A stretch of 64,000 nt of DNA from JAGOUA01 sp964428975. Lineage in GTDB: Bacteria; Patescibacteriota; Patescibacteriia; 2-12-FULL-60-25. Both the position numbers and the translations under genes were made by a program. Positions 50,960-59,815 of this stretch are shown in pieces. How positions within the stretch are numbered: the first letter of the stretch is position 1; every line of letters begins with the position of its first letter. The DNA lies in the NCBI GenBank assembly GCA_964428975.1, contig CAYSAI010000004.1:27945-91944 (forward strand), in the 5' to 3' direction. The notes under the pieces were generated by a model that had not been told where the DNA came from, did no database searches, and was given only the letters and a program-made list of their open reading frames with translations.

Positions 50960-52387
50960 TTATCGAGGAAGACACGCTTCGAGAGCGGCAAGCGTTGGAG
51001 GCGCGGGAGCAGTAGTTTGTGAGACATTCGCAAGCTGTATTCGAATAACGGCTGCACGTCGTCGAGCTCCTTCGATTCCATCCCGACAACCTTGCACCAC
51101 GTATTGTTCAAGAAAACAGTCAATTTTCGCGGTCTCATCGTTGCCTTGAAACGCTGGGCAGGCTGCAAACACCCCACGAAATCCACCGCCACACCTTCCT
51201 GGATTATTCATGACGGCGCCATACATCGCTTGTCCATACGCAGAATGAAAACCGCGTCCTTCCGCAAGCCTTCTTCTTTGAAGGTGTTTTTCATACGAGT
51301 CTTCTAATTGAGCGAGTGTAAACGCAGGCTCACGGGTAGCGGCGCGTAGCATCGCCATATAGCCTGTGTTGCAGAGAAACCCTCTGTCCGTTCTGCTTGA
51401 AGCGCAGAGAGCTGCGTTTGTCACTGGAAGACCGCCACCAGCGGCGATTACGCGACTATAAGCCGTTGGATCTCTTCGTTGCATACGTTGTAAAAGTTGT
51501 GTGAAATCATTTTCATTATAATGTAAAATGCCAAACGTTCCTCCATCAAGCATTTCAATCCAACCGAATGTTTTTCCTCGACAGCGGCCCGTTGTGGCAG
51601 CAATAAACTGTCCATAGGTTCCACCACAAGGACCTGTGAGCGCCTCACAGGCTCTATCAGGCATAGCATGCGTGATAACTCCGCATCCACCGCATCCAGA
51701 ACACCATACAACTGTTGTGCCGGCGCGTGGAGTTCGTACAAGATTTTCTCGACACAGAGAAGCAGGTCCTCCGCCCGATGCTCCAGATGGGGCGCCAGCA
51801 TTTGCAGGATCAAGATCACGAGCCACGCTATCGGATGCCGCGTCTTCACTCATGGGCAAAGAACGGATCGTGGAAATGACAAGCGGCCTCAAACTCACCA
51901 AATTCGGATTCACCTGCCACAAAATAAAATAGGCTCCATACAGAACCAGAAGACCCATGAGCGCATCTTTAATAATCTCTTTTCCGTTTGCCGTTTCATA
52001 TCCTGTTGCACTGAGGAGATATTTAAATCCTCCATACACCACCATGATAATCGCGATGATGGTGGAAATGCCTAACGCATAGGTATAGATTCCCCCAATA
52101 TACTGCGCAAGAAACGGGATGCTTATCGTTCCGCCATCCACCGCAGGAGCGGTAAACGTGACGCCAGGAATAGGAACCGAAAGCTGGGGGATGATGGGAG
52201 TGATGGGAGGCGCGGCGGGAGGGGCAGGAGGAGCGGGAGCTGGAGGAGCGTTTGCTCCAGGAGGAGCTGCCGCCGCTTCACGATCAGCTTGTTGTTGAAT
52301 TTGTTCTGCACGATGTTCACTTGCTTGAAGGGAAGAGAGAGGAAGGAAGCTCACGCCAAGGAGGAGCAAAAAAAGCGCATATCGCAT
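50960..52387 (-). CDS. T4SS-pilin-domain protein with Cys-rich, possibly lysozyme-like C-terminal domain
   Basis: A 475-aa protein with a signal peptide (about 1-23), a Pro/Ala linker (APPAPAPPAPPAAPPITPII) and the two-helix pilin domain (about 70-180): IGGIYTYALGISTIIAIIMVVYGGF, then EIIKDALMGLLVLYGAYFILW...NPNLVSL, as in the CPR type IV secretion pilin family. The C-terminal ~270 residues are extracytoplasmic and Cys-rich; FGWIEMLDGGTFGILHYNENDF and GYMAMLRAATREPAFT resemble the fold of GH46/lysozyme-like muramidases, with a candidate acid in WIE, but this is a guess. The ATG at 52387 lies one base after the upstream stop. Confidence 0.75.
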   Translation of the reverse strand: MRYALFLLLLGVSFLPLSSLQASEHRAEQIQQQADREAAAAPPGANAPPAPAPPAPPAAPPITPIIPQLSVPIPGVTFTAPAVDGGTISIPFLAQYIGGIYTYALGISTIIAIIMVVYGGFKYLLSATGYETANGKEIIKDALMGLLVLYGAYFILWQVNPNLVSLRPLVISTIRSLPMSEDAASDSVARDLDPANAGAPSGASGGGPASLCRENLVRTPRAGTTVVWCSGCGGCGVITHAMPDRACEALTGPCGGTYGQFIAATTGRCRGKTFGWIEMLDGGTFGILHYNENDFTQLLQRMQRRDPTAYSRVIAAGGGLPVTNAALCASSRTDRGFLCNTGYMAMLRAATREPAFTLAQLEDSYEKHLQRRRLAEGRGFHSAYGQAMYGAVMNNPGRCGGGFRGVFAACPAFQGNDETAKIDCFLEQYVVQGCRDGIEGARRRAAVIRIQLANVSQTTAPAPPTLAALEACLPR

Positions 52388-52388
52388 A

Positions 52389-53381
52389 CTATGGTCTCGT
52401 TGATGCATCTCGATACATCGCGCAAAAGGCGATGTTTGTCATCTCTTGAATGCTTTCGCGATGCCCGCGGCGTGTTTGAAATGAGATAAGTTCGCCACCG
52501 CCTTGTCGCGTAAATCGAGCGTTCGGTGCAGAGCACTTCGCGTCTGATCCAACGGCAGCCACGCACGCAGGACAGGGTTGTTCGTGTAAACGCCACGCAC
52601 GATTCACAATCATGGCGCGAGTCTCCGTGCCCTCAACGGTTGCGGGGTCCTGCGTTCCCATGCCGCCATTTGTATCTGGATTGAGATAGAAAGCGACTCC
52701 AGAAGGAGGGGAGAATGTGTTCGGCGTGATGGTATCGCCCAAACATCCGTCATAGGCGACCACGCCAAGAAGCTTTGGAAGGGTCAGGCTTTGTGTGAAG
52801 GCGTGCGCTCCTTCACACGTGGCGTCTCCATGTCCACCAACGGCGATGTCGATCACGGAGGCGTTTGGAAGAGCTGTTTTCAGAATCGCGAGCGCTTGTT
52901 CATAAAACGATGCGAGTTGAAAATCCGGATAGGCATCTCCTATTTTTGCAGGGAACGGCATAAATACGACAATGTCTTTTGCGGAGGCGACTTGTTCTAG
53001 GGATTGTTTCAAGATCGGAAGATCTGCCCGTTCAGGTGATTGGCTTGGAGTGATTCCATTCGGAAGATAGATAAAAACGTGCACGCGCGGACTCGATACG
53101 GACAGCAATCGTTCAGGAAAGAGGATGCGTGCAGAATCTGCCGGCCAATCCGCCGCATCACCCTCTGAAGGAAGAAACGTAAAGGGAAGGGAACGTACCT
53201 CGCCAACGGAGGAAGGAGAGGTTTGTCGCGTTGTGGAATCTTTTTCCATCTCATATTGGTCTGATAGGCGTGTTTCTTCACCTATTATACGTATTTTTGT
53301 TGGCGCAAACCACCAAAAAAGAACACTTCCTGCAACAACTATAAACAGGAGAACAGAGCCTAAACGAAGAAAACGTGGCAT
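52389..53381 (-). CDS. Exported alpha/beta-hydrolase-like protein, copy 1
   Basis: A 330-aa paralogue of the 49955-50944 gene. N-terminal membrane anchor (about 7-27), then VHVFIYLPNG, IVVFMPFPAKIGDAY, VIDIAVGGHGDATCEG (again GHGDA in place of GxSxG), LLGVVAYDGC, and the shared C-terminus NIAFCAMYRDAS. Cys pairs (EQPCPACVAA) suggest disulfides outside the membrane. Six bases separate it from the upstream pilin-NlpC gene and one base from the next start. Pairing of each copy with a pilin fusion suggests they work together. Confidence 0.75.
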   Translation of the reverse strand: MPRFLRLGSVLLFIVVAGSVLFWWFAPTKIRIIGEETRLSDQYEMEKDSTTRQTSPSSVGEVRSLPFTFLPSEGDAADWPADSARILFPERLLSVSSPRVHVFIYLPNGITPSQSPERADLPILKQSLEQVASAKDIVVFMPFPAKIGDAYPDFQLASFYEQALAILKTALPNASVIDIAVGGHGDATCEGAHAFTQSLTLPKLLGVVAYDGCLGDTITPNTFSPPSGVAFYLNPDTNGGMGTQDPATVEGTETRAMIVNRAWRLHEQPCPACVAAVGSDAKCSAPNARFTRQGGGELISFQTRRGHRESIQEMTNIAFCAMYRDASTRP

Positions 53382-53387
53382 AGGAAC

Positions 53388-54791
53388 TTATTGGCCGCGC
53401 TTAATTTCATAGATAATCGCCCCACTGCCGGCACCACAGTTTCGTAAACATCCAGTTGGACCAATCCATGCGTTTTTCCCCGATTGGCCGTTCAGCACGC
53501 GCCCGGAGTTTCCTTGCCAACTCAGCAAAATCATGGAATGTCCGGCACCGCAACTCTTGTTTCCATTGTAGACTTTAAACCAATCACCTGGTAGAAGAAC
53601 GGTTCCCGGATCTCGTTGGTTCGGCAAGGAGGTCATGGCAGCTCGTACTATTCGAACCGCTTCGGCGGTATCATTTACGCATTGAGTAGTGATAGCTTCA
53701 CCACAACTATCGCACTGTGTTGCGCCACTTGCTCGTGCGCTTGCTTTACAATCTCCGCATCGGGTTCTGTTGCCGAGCCGAACAAGGTCTCTATTCGCAA
53801 ACACGGAAACCATACGCTGACTACCGGCGATACTTAAGATCTTACTCGCTGTCCTTCCGCAATCCCCAAAATGGACACCACATTTTGCTGCGGCTTCGCT
53901 CACTTGAAGGATACGTTGTTGAAGAGTTGCACCATTCGCGAGGGGGCGCATCGCGGTAGCGAATGCTATCGCGCGTGGATCGTCACGCATCGCGTGATCA
54001 GTACAGACCGGTTGGTTTGGGTGTCCGCACGGCCACGGCCAATCACGGTGGCCGACGGGAAGGTTTGGTACGGGGCATTCGGCATAAGTCACGTTCACAC
54101 CTTCGTTTCCTGTAAGGGATGTGTCCGCCGTTGTTCCCATCTGCCCCTGCTCTATAAGGTCCATTTCATCAATGGAGTTGATACGAATTGGTCTTAAGCT
54201 CACGAGATTCGGATTTATTTGCCACAAGATAAAATATGCTCCATAGAGCACCAGAAGACCCATGACTGCGTCCTTAATAATCTCTTTTCCTGTCACGGTT
54301 GTTTTTGATGACCCTATTCCCATCTGTTCTTTGACCGGTTCGATAAGATACAAAAACCCTCCATACACCACCATGATAATCGCGATGATGGTGGAAATGC
54401 CTAACGCATAGGTATAGATTCCTCCAATATATTGCGCAAGAAACGGTACGCTAATACTCGTACCCTCCACCGCAGGAGCGGTAAACGTGACACCAGGAAT
54501 AGGGACGGAAAGTTGGGGGATGATGCGAGTGATGGGAGGGGCTGCAGGAGCAGGCGGGGCGGCTGCCCTGCGAGCCGCTTCCTGCGCTGCTTGTCGAGCC
54601 CGTGTTTCGGAACTGAGTTCTAGAGGAACGGGAGAAGCTCTTTGTTCAGCCTCTTCTCGTTCTTGTCGCGCACGTGCATTATCTTCCACCACCTCATTAT
54701 TCAGTGCGCGCTCACCATGATTTCGAGCAAACGCTGTTTGAAACGGAAAGAGACTTATGGCAAAGAGCGCAAGCAGAAAAAAGCGTTTCAT
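53388..54791 (-). CDS. T4SS-pilin-domain protein with NlpC/P60-like peptidase domain
   Basis: A 467-aa protein with a signal peptide (about 1-22; FFLLALFAISLFPFQTAFA), a charged then Pro/Ala-rich linker, the two-helix pilin domain (about 95-210) with a short insert (EPVKEQMGIGSSKTTVTG), and a Cys-rich tail. CGVHFGDCGRTASKIL can be read as the catalytic-Cys segment of an NlpC/P60 or CHAP peptidase (DCxxF-like), LPGDWFKVYN as the strand, and GHSMILL as the His segment. That would make it a wall peptide hydrolase displayed on a pilin-like anchor. The pilin DNA is nearly identical to that of the 50960 gene. Confidence 0.72.
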   Translation of the reverse strand: MKRFFLLALFAISLFPFQTAFARNHGERALNNEVVEDNARARQEREEAEQRASPVPLELSSETRARQAAQEAARRAAAPPAPAAPPITRIIPQLSVPIPGVTFTAPAVEGTSISVPFLAQYIGGIYTYALGISTIIAIIMVVYGGFLYLIEPVKEQMGIGSSKTTVTGKEIIKDAVMGLLVLYGAYFILWQINPNLVSLRPIRINSIDEMDLIEQGQMGTTADTSLTGNEGVNVTYAECPVPNLPVGHRDWPWPCGHPNQPVCTDHAMRDDPRAIAFATAMRPLANGATLQQRILQVSEAAAKCGVHFGDCGRTASKILSIAGSQRMVSVFANRDLVRLGNRTRCGDCKASARASGATQCDSCGEAITTQCVNDTAEAVRIVRAAMTSLPNQRDPGTVLLPGDWFKVYNGNKSCGAGHSMILLSWQGNSGRVLNGQSGKNAWIGPTGCLRNCGAGSGAIIYEIKRGQ

Positions 54792-54793
54792 AT

Positions 54794-55450
54794 CTATTGC
54801 AGCATTCCCTCTAACTGTGCGCGACTAAGTGCGCCAATAAACGGCTGTCCTCGCACGAAGAACGTAGGAGCTGCGTTGATGTTAAAAAGCAATGCTTGTG
54901 CTTGATCTTGGCGTATCAACTCCATCACAGAAGGGTCGTTCATACAGGCCTGAAAACGCTTCGTGTCGAGACTTTGCGCTCCAGCGAGGGCGAGAACCGA
55001 CGCATCCGTATACGACGGTGTGGCAAAGAGCGCTGGATGGAGCGCGGCAAATTTTCCTTGGCGGTGTGCGCATCGGGCGGCGATAAAGGGGAGAAGTCCC
55101 TCGCGGCTTTGGTCTTGTGTAGGAGCTTCACGCCAAATAAGACGCACGTTCTTTCTTGTGTCAGACAGAAGGGAGAAGAGATCGGGAGCCATCAAACGAC
55201 AGTGCGAACAGCGATAATCGGCATACTCAACCATTTCAATCGCGTCAGGACGATCAGACCCCAGCCGTGGATCGCTTGAACGAACAGGAGGAAGGCTTGG
55301 AGGAGCTTGATTTTCCGCAAAAAACGGCCGTTCTCCTGCGGTGAATGTATTGAGACGTTTGTAGATCGTTCCCCAAAGAAAAAGCCCAGAAATCAACAAA
55401 AATCCTCCAAAAGCCACCCAAAGCGAACGCGTGGAAGGGTCGGTCGTCAT
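54794..55450 (-). CDS. Membrane-anchored DsbA-family thiol oxidoreductase
   Basis: A 218-aa protein with one N-terminal membrane helix (about 9-27) and an extracytoplasmic thioredoxin-fold domain. YADYRCSHCRLMAPDLF holds the active CxxC (CSHC), and INAAPTFFVRGQPFIGAL holds the cis-Pro. It would make or shuffle disulfides in exported proteins. Its two downstream partners are the Cys-rich pilin fusions, which need exactly that; the gene starts three bases after the propeller gene and ends two bases before the pilin-NlpC gene. Confidence 0.88.
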   Translation of the reverse strand: MTTDPSTRSLWVAFGGFLLISGLFLWGTIYKRLNTFTAGERPFFAENQAPPSLPPVRSSDPRLGSDRPDAIEMVEYADYRCSHCRLMAPDLFSLLSDTRKNVRLIWREAPTQDQSREGLLPFIAARCAHRQGKFAALHPALFATPSYTDASVLALAGAQSLDTKRFQACMNDPSVMELIRQDQAQALLFNINAAPTFFVRGQPFIGALSRAQLEGMLQ

Positions 55451-55453
55451 AGA

Positions 55454-56716
55454 TCAGGGCGTGAGGATATGACGAACGATATGCCCATTCGCCCCGTCTA
55501 CGAACGTAGCGGTTTTCCCATCTGTTCCAACTTGGAGGTTCGTAATATCGCTCACGCCCGTCACATGTCCTAAATTCGTTTTGCGTCCAGACGCAACGTC
55601 AATGCGAAAAATTTGATCACGTCCTCGCGTCGCGGCTTGCGGTTGAAGCGCAGCTCCGGGTTCGAGATAGTCAGGAACAGCGCAGTACATCGTGGAATCG
55701 TTCGCCCAGCTACATTTTTCTGCCCACGTATTAAGCTCAACACGTCTTCGATTCGTATTGATCGTGTCCGCATTACCTGACGTGAGCCATAGTTCCGGCA
55801 AGTAGCCGTTCGTTGCGGTGTACACGCTATACGCAAGCGATGACCCTGCAGGCGACCAACTTGGTTGAAATCCACGCCCTTCCGTGATGAGTCCAGGAAG
55901 GTTTTCCTGATTCTTTCCCACGAGGATGACCTGCTCACGATCAGCGCCCAAGGGGTCGCCCGTAAACGAGTAGGCGATGACTTGTTGATTTGGCGACCAG
56001 ATGGCATGAACTTTATTCGCGTTATCCCCCAGTTCTTGCACGGCTTCCGCATCGCTTCCATCTGGATTTGATACGAGGAGAAAACGATTCGTTTCGTTAT
56101 TGCCTACGCTTTTCGCCACGATCTTCCCGTCGTCTTGTGAGAACGAGAAATCCTCCCAATGTTTCGGAAGGGTAATTTGACGGTTCTCTTTGAAAGAAAA
56201 CAGCACATTTGAACCGTCAGGAAATTCAAGAATCGCGCGATCATCCGCGTTTCCCCAGCTCACGTTATCTACGCCATAGAACGCACGATCGGACAGGGCG
56301 ACCAGATCACCATTCTCGTTGACGCGATAGAATTTTCCATCGCTTGGGTTATAGAATCGATAGCTGTTATTTTGAGATTGTGGAGAGGGAGAAAAGAACG
56401 CAGTAGGCGTTGGAACGAGAACGCTTGTTTGTCCGCCCACGACAGGGGTTATGTCTTCAGGAAGCGCAAGCTGTTCTTGTCCGCCCAGAAAGGGGAGAAC
56501 ACCATTTCCTTCTTCTGATGGAATGCTGTTTGGATCAGCCTCACCAGAACGCCCAAGACGCCCTTCCTCGCGCACGCGCGCAAGATCCTCGGGTGTCAAC
56601 GGAGGGCCTGTCGAGCGAAAAAAGAGCCAATAGACGGCAAAGGCTGAACCAGCGAATACCGCAAACGCGAGAACGATGAGGGTGACGCGTTTCGCACGAT
56701 CAGAGAGAAGGAGCAT
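55454..56716 (-). CDS. Membrane-anchored TolB-like beta-propeller protein
   Basis: A 420-aa protein with one N-terminal helix (about 9-33) and an extracytoplasmic region. After a Pro/Gly-rich linker (to about 115) come repeated blades such as YRFYNPSDGKFYRVNENGDLVAL, VHAIWSPNQQVIAYSF and PSWSPAGSSLAYSVY. The spacing of SPxGxxLAY-type repeats fits a six- to seven-bladed propeller of the TolB/WD40-like kind, usually a protein-binding platform. It starts 13 bases after the 1022-aa gene and ends three bases before dsbA. Confidence 0.78.
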   Translation of the reverse strand: MLLLSDRAKRVTLIVLAFAVFAGSAFAVYWLFFRSTGPPLTPEDLARVREEGRLGRSGEADPNSIPSEEGNGVLPFLGGQEQLALPEDITPVVGGQTSVLVPTPTAFFSPSPQSQNNSYRFYNPSDGKFYRVNENGDLVALSDRAFYGVDNVSWGNADDRAILEFPDGSNVLFSFKENRQITLPKHWEDFSFSQDDGKIVAKSVGNNETNRFLLVSNPDGSDAEAVQELGDNANKVHAIWSPNQQVIAYSFTGDPLGADREQVILVGKNQENLPGLITEGRGFQPSWSPAGSSLAYSVYTATNGYLPELWLTSGNADTINTNRRRVELNTWAEKCSWANDSTMYCAVPDYLEPGAALQPQAATRGRDQIFRIDVASGRKTNLGHVTGVSDITNLQVGTDGKTATFVDGANGHIVRHILTP

Positions 56717-56729
56717 AGAAGAAGAATGA

Positions 56730-59700
56730 TCAGCTAGGAACGAATACCCGCAGTATAGAGTATGCGGCGCCCATAGCCAACAGATACGGGGCTGCCGCGA
56801 TCAGGATAAGAAGGAGTATGCCGATAAGCAGGAGAAGGATGAGAAAAATAACGAGAATATCCCAAATAATCGTGCCAAACATCCCAAGATCTCCGAGAGG
56901 TTCGCGGATAAACGACCCTTCTTTTGGAGCAAATAGACGAACATTTAACCACACGGTCACGAGCAAAATCATCACGCAGGTGAGGTCAAGTGGAGATGAG
57001 CCGGTGATCACTTTACGAAATATTTTCCCCGCTTGATTAGATACTTTTTTCTTTACTTCGTTCTTGAGCTGTTGTCCGGAGCCGTTGTTTTTTCCACGAT
57101 TAGGTGAGCCTTCCTCTCCGTTTTCTTGAGGGGCATCTTCTTGTTCCTCTTCCTGTTGCTGCTCTTCCATGCTCGCTTGCTGCATCGCCTCTTGTTGACG
57201 CATCATCATCTCTTGTGCGCGCGCTTCGTCTGTATCTGCCCACGATCGCTCCTCGATGCTCATTGCTTGGGAAGTTTGGGGAGTTCCTTCGCTAAACATC
57301 ATTTCGTATCCACCGGCACTGCCCGTTCCAAGTCCAAGGAGGCGGCTTTGCCTCGACAGCATCTCGCGTTGAGTTTGTGCAAACGCTTCGTTTGGAGTAC
57401 GGGGCTTTTGAGAGAGGGCGAGAAGCGGCGGCTCTTCTGTTCCATCGGTAGACGTTGTTTCTCTTCCAGACGTTCCTTCTTCTGTACGATGCGTTTCACC
57501 GCTTGAAGAGCCACCGCCAAGAGCCTGCATGCGTCCGTGCGCTTGAGCCGAATGAAGCCGCGCCGCGGTTTGTTTCTCGTAGTCTTCACGCGACTGTTCT
57601 TCGTTATGAGACACCTCGCCTTGCACCCCTCCTCCTGAGGAGAAATGGGGCGGGGTCGGTTCAGATCCTGAAAATGAGGGAGTCTGCTCGCCTACCCGTG
57701 CCACGGTTGGTATGAGCATCCCCATCATGACGGTGATCGCGCCTGCTCCTCCTTGCGTGTGATTCGTGAGAGCGCTTCCTAACGCCGCGGCGTTGTTGAG
57801 CTGCGATGTTTGCGCTTGTACACGTGCTTGAAGATGCTGTCGATCGGCTCCAAAGCGTTGTTGCTCATGAATCAGTTCACCGTGTTCCGCATCGTTGGTT
57901 CGTCCTTGTGAGGAAGAGGTCGTGGATGCTTGAAGTGTTTTTGCTCGCGCATGCGAAGCTTTTTCTCCTTGAGAGAGCGTCGCGTGTGCCTGCCGTGCGC
58001 CTTCAAGCAGGACGCCAAGTGCTCCTGCAACGCGCGCTTGTTGTTCTGCGGAGCGTTCTGTTTGAAGCGTGGAAAGACCAAGAAGCGCCGCGGCAGCCGC
58101 AAGAGCTGCCCCGCTTTTTTGGGTGTCGGCAAGCGTTTGCGTGCTTAGAGCGAGCACCGCCGCGCTGATGCGTTCATCGGTGGCGAAGGGGAGTCCTGCA
58201 CGCACGTCTACCACGACTTTCAGCTGAACGCTGTCGAGTTCCGCAGGAGAGAGGGCGGGCGTTGGGTCAATCTCCACGGTTGTTTGCGTTTGTAACGTCT
58301 GCAAACGTTCGTACGTTTCCACGTGCGTTGTTTTGAGCACCTCCCATGCGCGCGCCCGCATCCGTGTTTGATAGAGCTTGCCGATCGCGGCATTTTCTTT
58401 TCGAATGGTGTAGGTGGCTTTGAGCTCTTGACGGGCTTCGGTGATGGTCTGCGTTTCCGTTTCGGTCACGGTGGTTTTTGCTTCGGTTGTGGTGGTTGTC
58501 TCTGCTTGTGCAAACGACTGTATCTCAAGAGGTTTTCTCACCTTCTGCTCTTGTGCTTCAGGCACGATCGTTTCTTTGATCGCGGCTGCCACGGCTTGTG
58601 CTTGAATTTTTTCAAGTATGTGTGTGTTTTTTGGAATTTCTTCTTGTACATTCTCTTCTTTGGTTTGCTCTGTGGAAGCGTCTTGAACAGCCTTTTCCAC
58701 CGCAGAAAGCACACGTGCTCGCGGAACACGTTTCGGAGCAGGTATTGGAGCAGGGGGTTCGTCAAGGGGAGGAGGAGGCGTCTCACCCACAACCTCGAGA
58801 GGCTTGCCCCGTTTTTGTCGAGCCTCCTCGCGCGCTTCGGTGATGGTTGCTTCGATGGCTTTATCGACCGTTTGTTCGAGTTTTATGGGAGAAGGTTTCT
58901 GAGTATTTGTATCAGATTTTGGTGCTTCTGTTTGAAGAAGTTCTTTTTGACGTTCTTCATCCGTACGATCAACCATACCTTTATGCCATGCGCGGTATTT
59001 CGCTTGAGATATTGGCTCATGCACATTTAAAATAAGCTCACCCTCTTCTGCTTGATAACGCTTACGCATCATGCGAACATGAGCGAGATCTTCTTTGTTG
59101 TTAGGGGTATTTTTTTGCAAAGCCTCTTCCTGTTCGTTTAAATCCTGTCTCTTCTTTTTATACTCTTCTGAAATACGAAAAATTTCACCTGAAGTTCTAT
59201 CTGCCTCTACTCGTTCCATTCGTTGGATTTCCTCACTTCTACGTTGTTCTATCACTAGATCTTGTTTTCTCAGCGCTTCCTCACGTGCAGCGGCTACTTC
59301 GCTGACTGTTTGTTCGAGCTTTACGGAAGAAGGTTTCTGAGTGTTTGTATCAGATTTTGGTGCTTCCGTTTGAAGAAGTTCTTCTCGACGTTCTTCATCC
59401 GTGCGTACCTTCATTGCGTCGTACCATGCGCCATATTCCGCTTTAGGAATTGGTTCATGCACGTTTAAAATAAGCTGCCCCTCCTCTTCTTGATAGCGCT
59501 TTCGCATCATGCGAATATGAGCGAGCTGTTCTCTGTTATGAGGAGCATCTTTTTGCAGAGCCTCTTCCTGTTCGTTTAAATCTTTTCTCTTGTTTCTATA
59601 CTCTTCTGAAATACGAAAAATCTCACCGGAAGTTCTGTCTGCTTCAAGCCGTTCCATTCGGCGAGCTTCATTACCTTCACCTTGTTTTTTTTGCTTAAAA

Positions 59701-59798
59701 AGCGCCTTGTTGTCATCTAAAGACCCATCGACATCACTCGTCATGGGCTTGGGGAGTGGTTGAACAGGTGTTAGCGAAGGAACATTTCCATCAGGCAT
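56730..59798 (-). CDS. Large tandem-repeat membrane-anchored protein, unknown
   Basis: A 1022-aa protein without an N-terminal signal. Residues about 47-170 and 193-316 are two copies of one unit (RMERLEADRTSGEIFRISEEY / RMERVEADRTSGEIFRISEEY) with a 146-residue period. Then comes a Pro- and Glu-rich stretch, a long Gln/Thr/Ala-rich helical region (about 440-690), a Gly/Ser/Glu-rich disordered part, and three or four hydrophobic C-terminal helices (about 920-1022). The plan, a long cytoplasmic coil tethered by C-terminal helices, could serve as a scaffold or VirB6-like platform. It starts 17 bases after clpC. Confidence 0.72.
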   Translation of the reverse strand: MPDGNVPSLTPVQPLPKPMTSDVDGSLDDNKALFKQKKQGEGNEARRMERLEADRTSGEIFRISEEYRNKRKDLNEQEEALQKDAPHNREQLAHIRMMRKRYQEEEGQLILNVHEPIPKAEYGAWYDAMKVRTDEERREELLQTEAPKSDTNTQKPSSVKLEQTVSEVAAAREEALRKQDLVIEQRRSEEIQRMERVEADRTSGEIFRISEEYKKKRQDLNEQEEALQKNTPNNKEDLAHVRMMRKRYQAEEGELILNVHEPISQAKYRAWHKGMVDRTDEERQKELLQTEAPKSDTNTQKPSPIKLEQTVDKAIEATITEAREEARQKRGKPLEVVGETPPPPLDEPPAPIPAPKRVPRARVLSAVEKAVQDASTEQTKEENVQEEIPKNTHILEKIQAQAVAAAIKETIVPEAQEQKVRKPLEIQSFAQAETTTTTEAKTTVTETETQTITEARQELKATYTIRKENAAIGKLYQTRMRARAWEVLKTTHVETYERLQTLQTQTTVEIDPTPALSPAELDSVQLKVVVDVRAGLPFATDERISAAVLALSTQTLADTQKSGAALAAAAALLGLSTLQTERSAEQQARVAGALGVLLEGARQAHATLSQGEKASHARAKTLQASTTSSSQGRTNDAEHGELIHEQQRFGADRQHLQARVQAQTSQLNNAAALGSALTNHTQGGAGAITVMMGMLIPTVARVGEQTPSFSGSEPTPPHFSSGGGVQGEVSHNEEQSREDYEKQTAARLHSAQAHGRMQALGGGSSSGETHRTEEGTSGRETTSTDGTEEPPLLALSQKPRTPNEAFAQTQREMLSRQSRLLGLGTGSAGGYEMMFSEGTPQTSQAMSIEERSWADTDEARAQEMMMRQQEAMQQASMEEQQQEEEQEDAPQENGEEGSPNRGKNNGSGQQLKNEVKKKVSNQAGKIFRKVITGSSPLDLTCVMILLVTVWLNVRLFAPKEGSFIREPLGDLGMFGTIIWDILVIFLILLLLIGILLLILIAAAPYLLAMGAAYSILRVFVPS
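58890..59660. repeat. 438-base in-frame tandem duplication
   Basis: Two copies of a ~370-base coding unit at a 438-base period within the 1022-aa gene. They share words such as the complement of AGTTCTTCATCCGTACGATC-like stretches and encode about 85% similar proteins. The coding frame is kept. Confidence 0.8.
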
Positions 59799-59815
59799 GT
59801 TCCCATCCTATCAAA

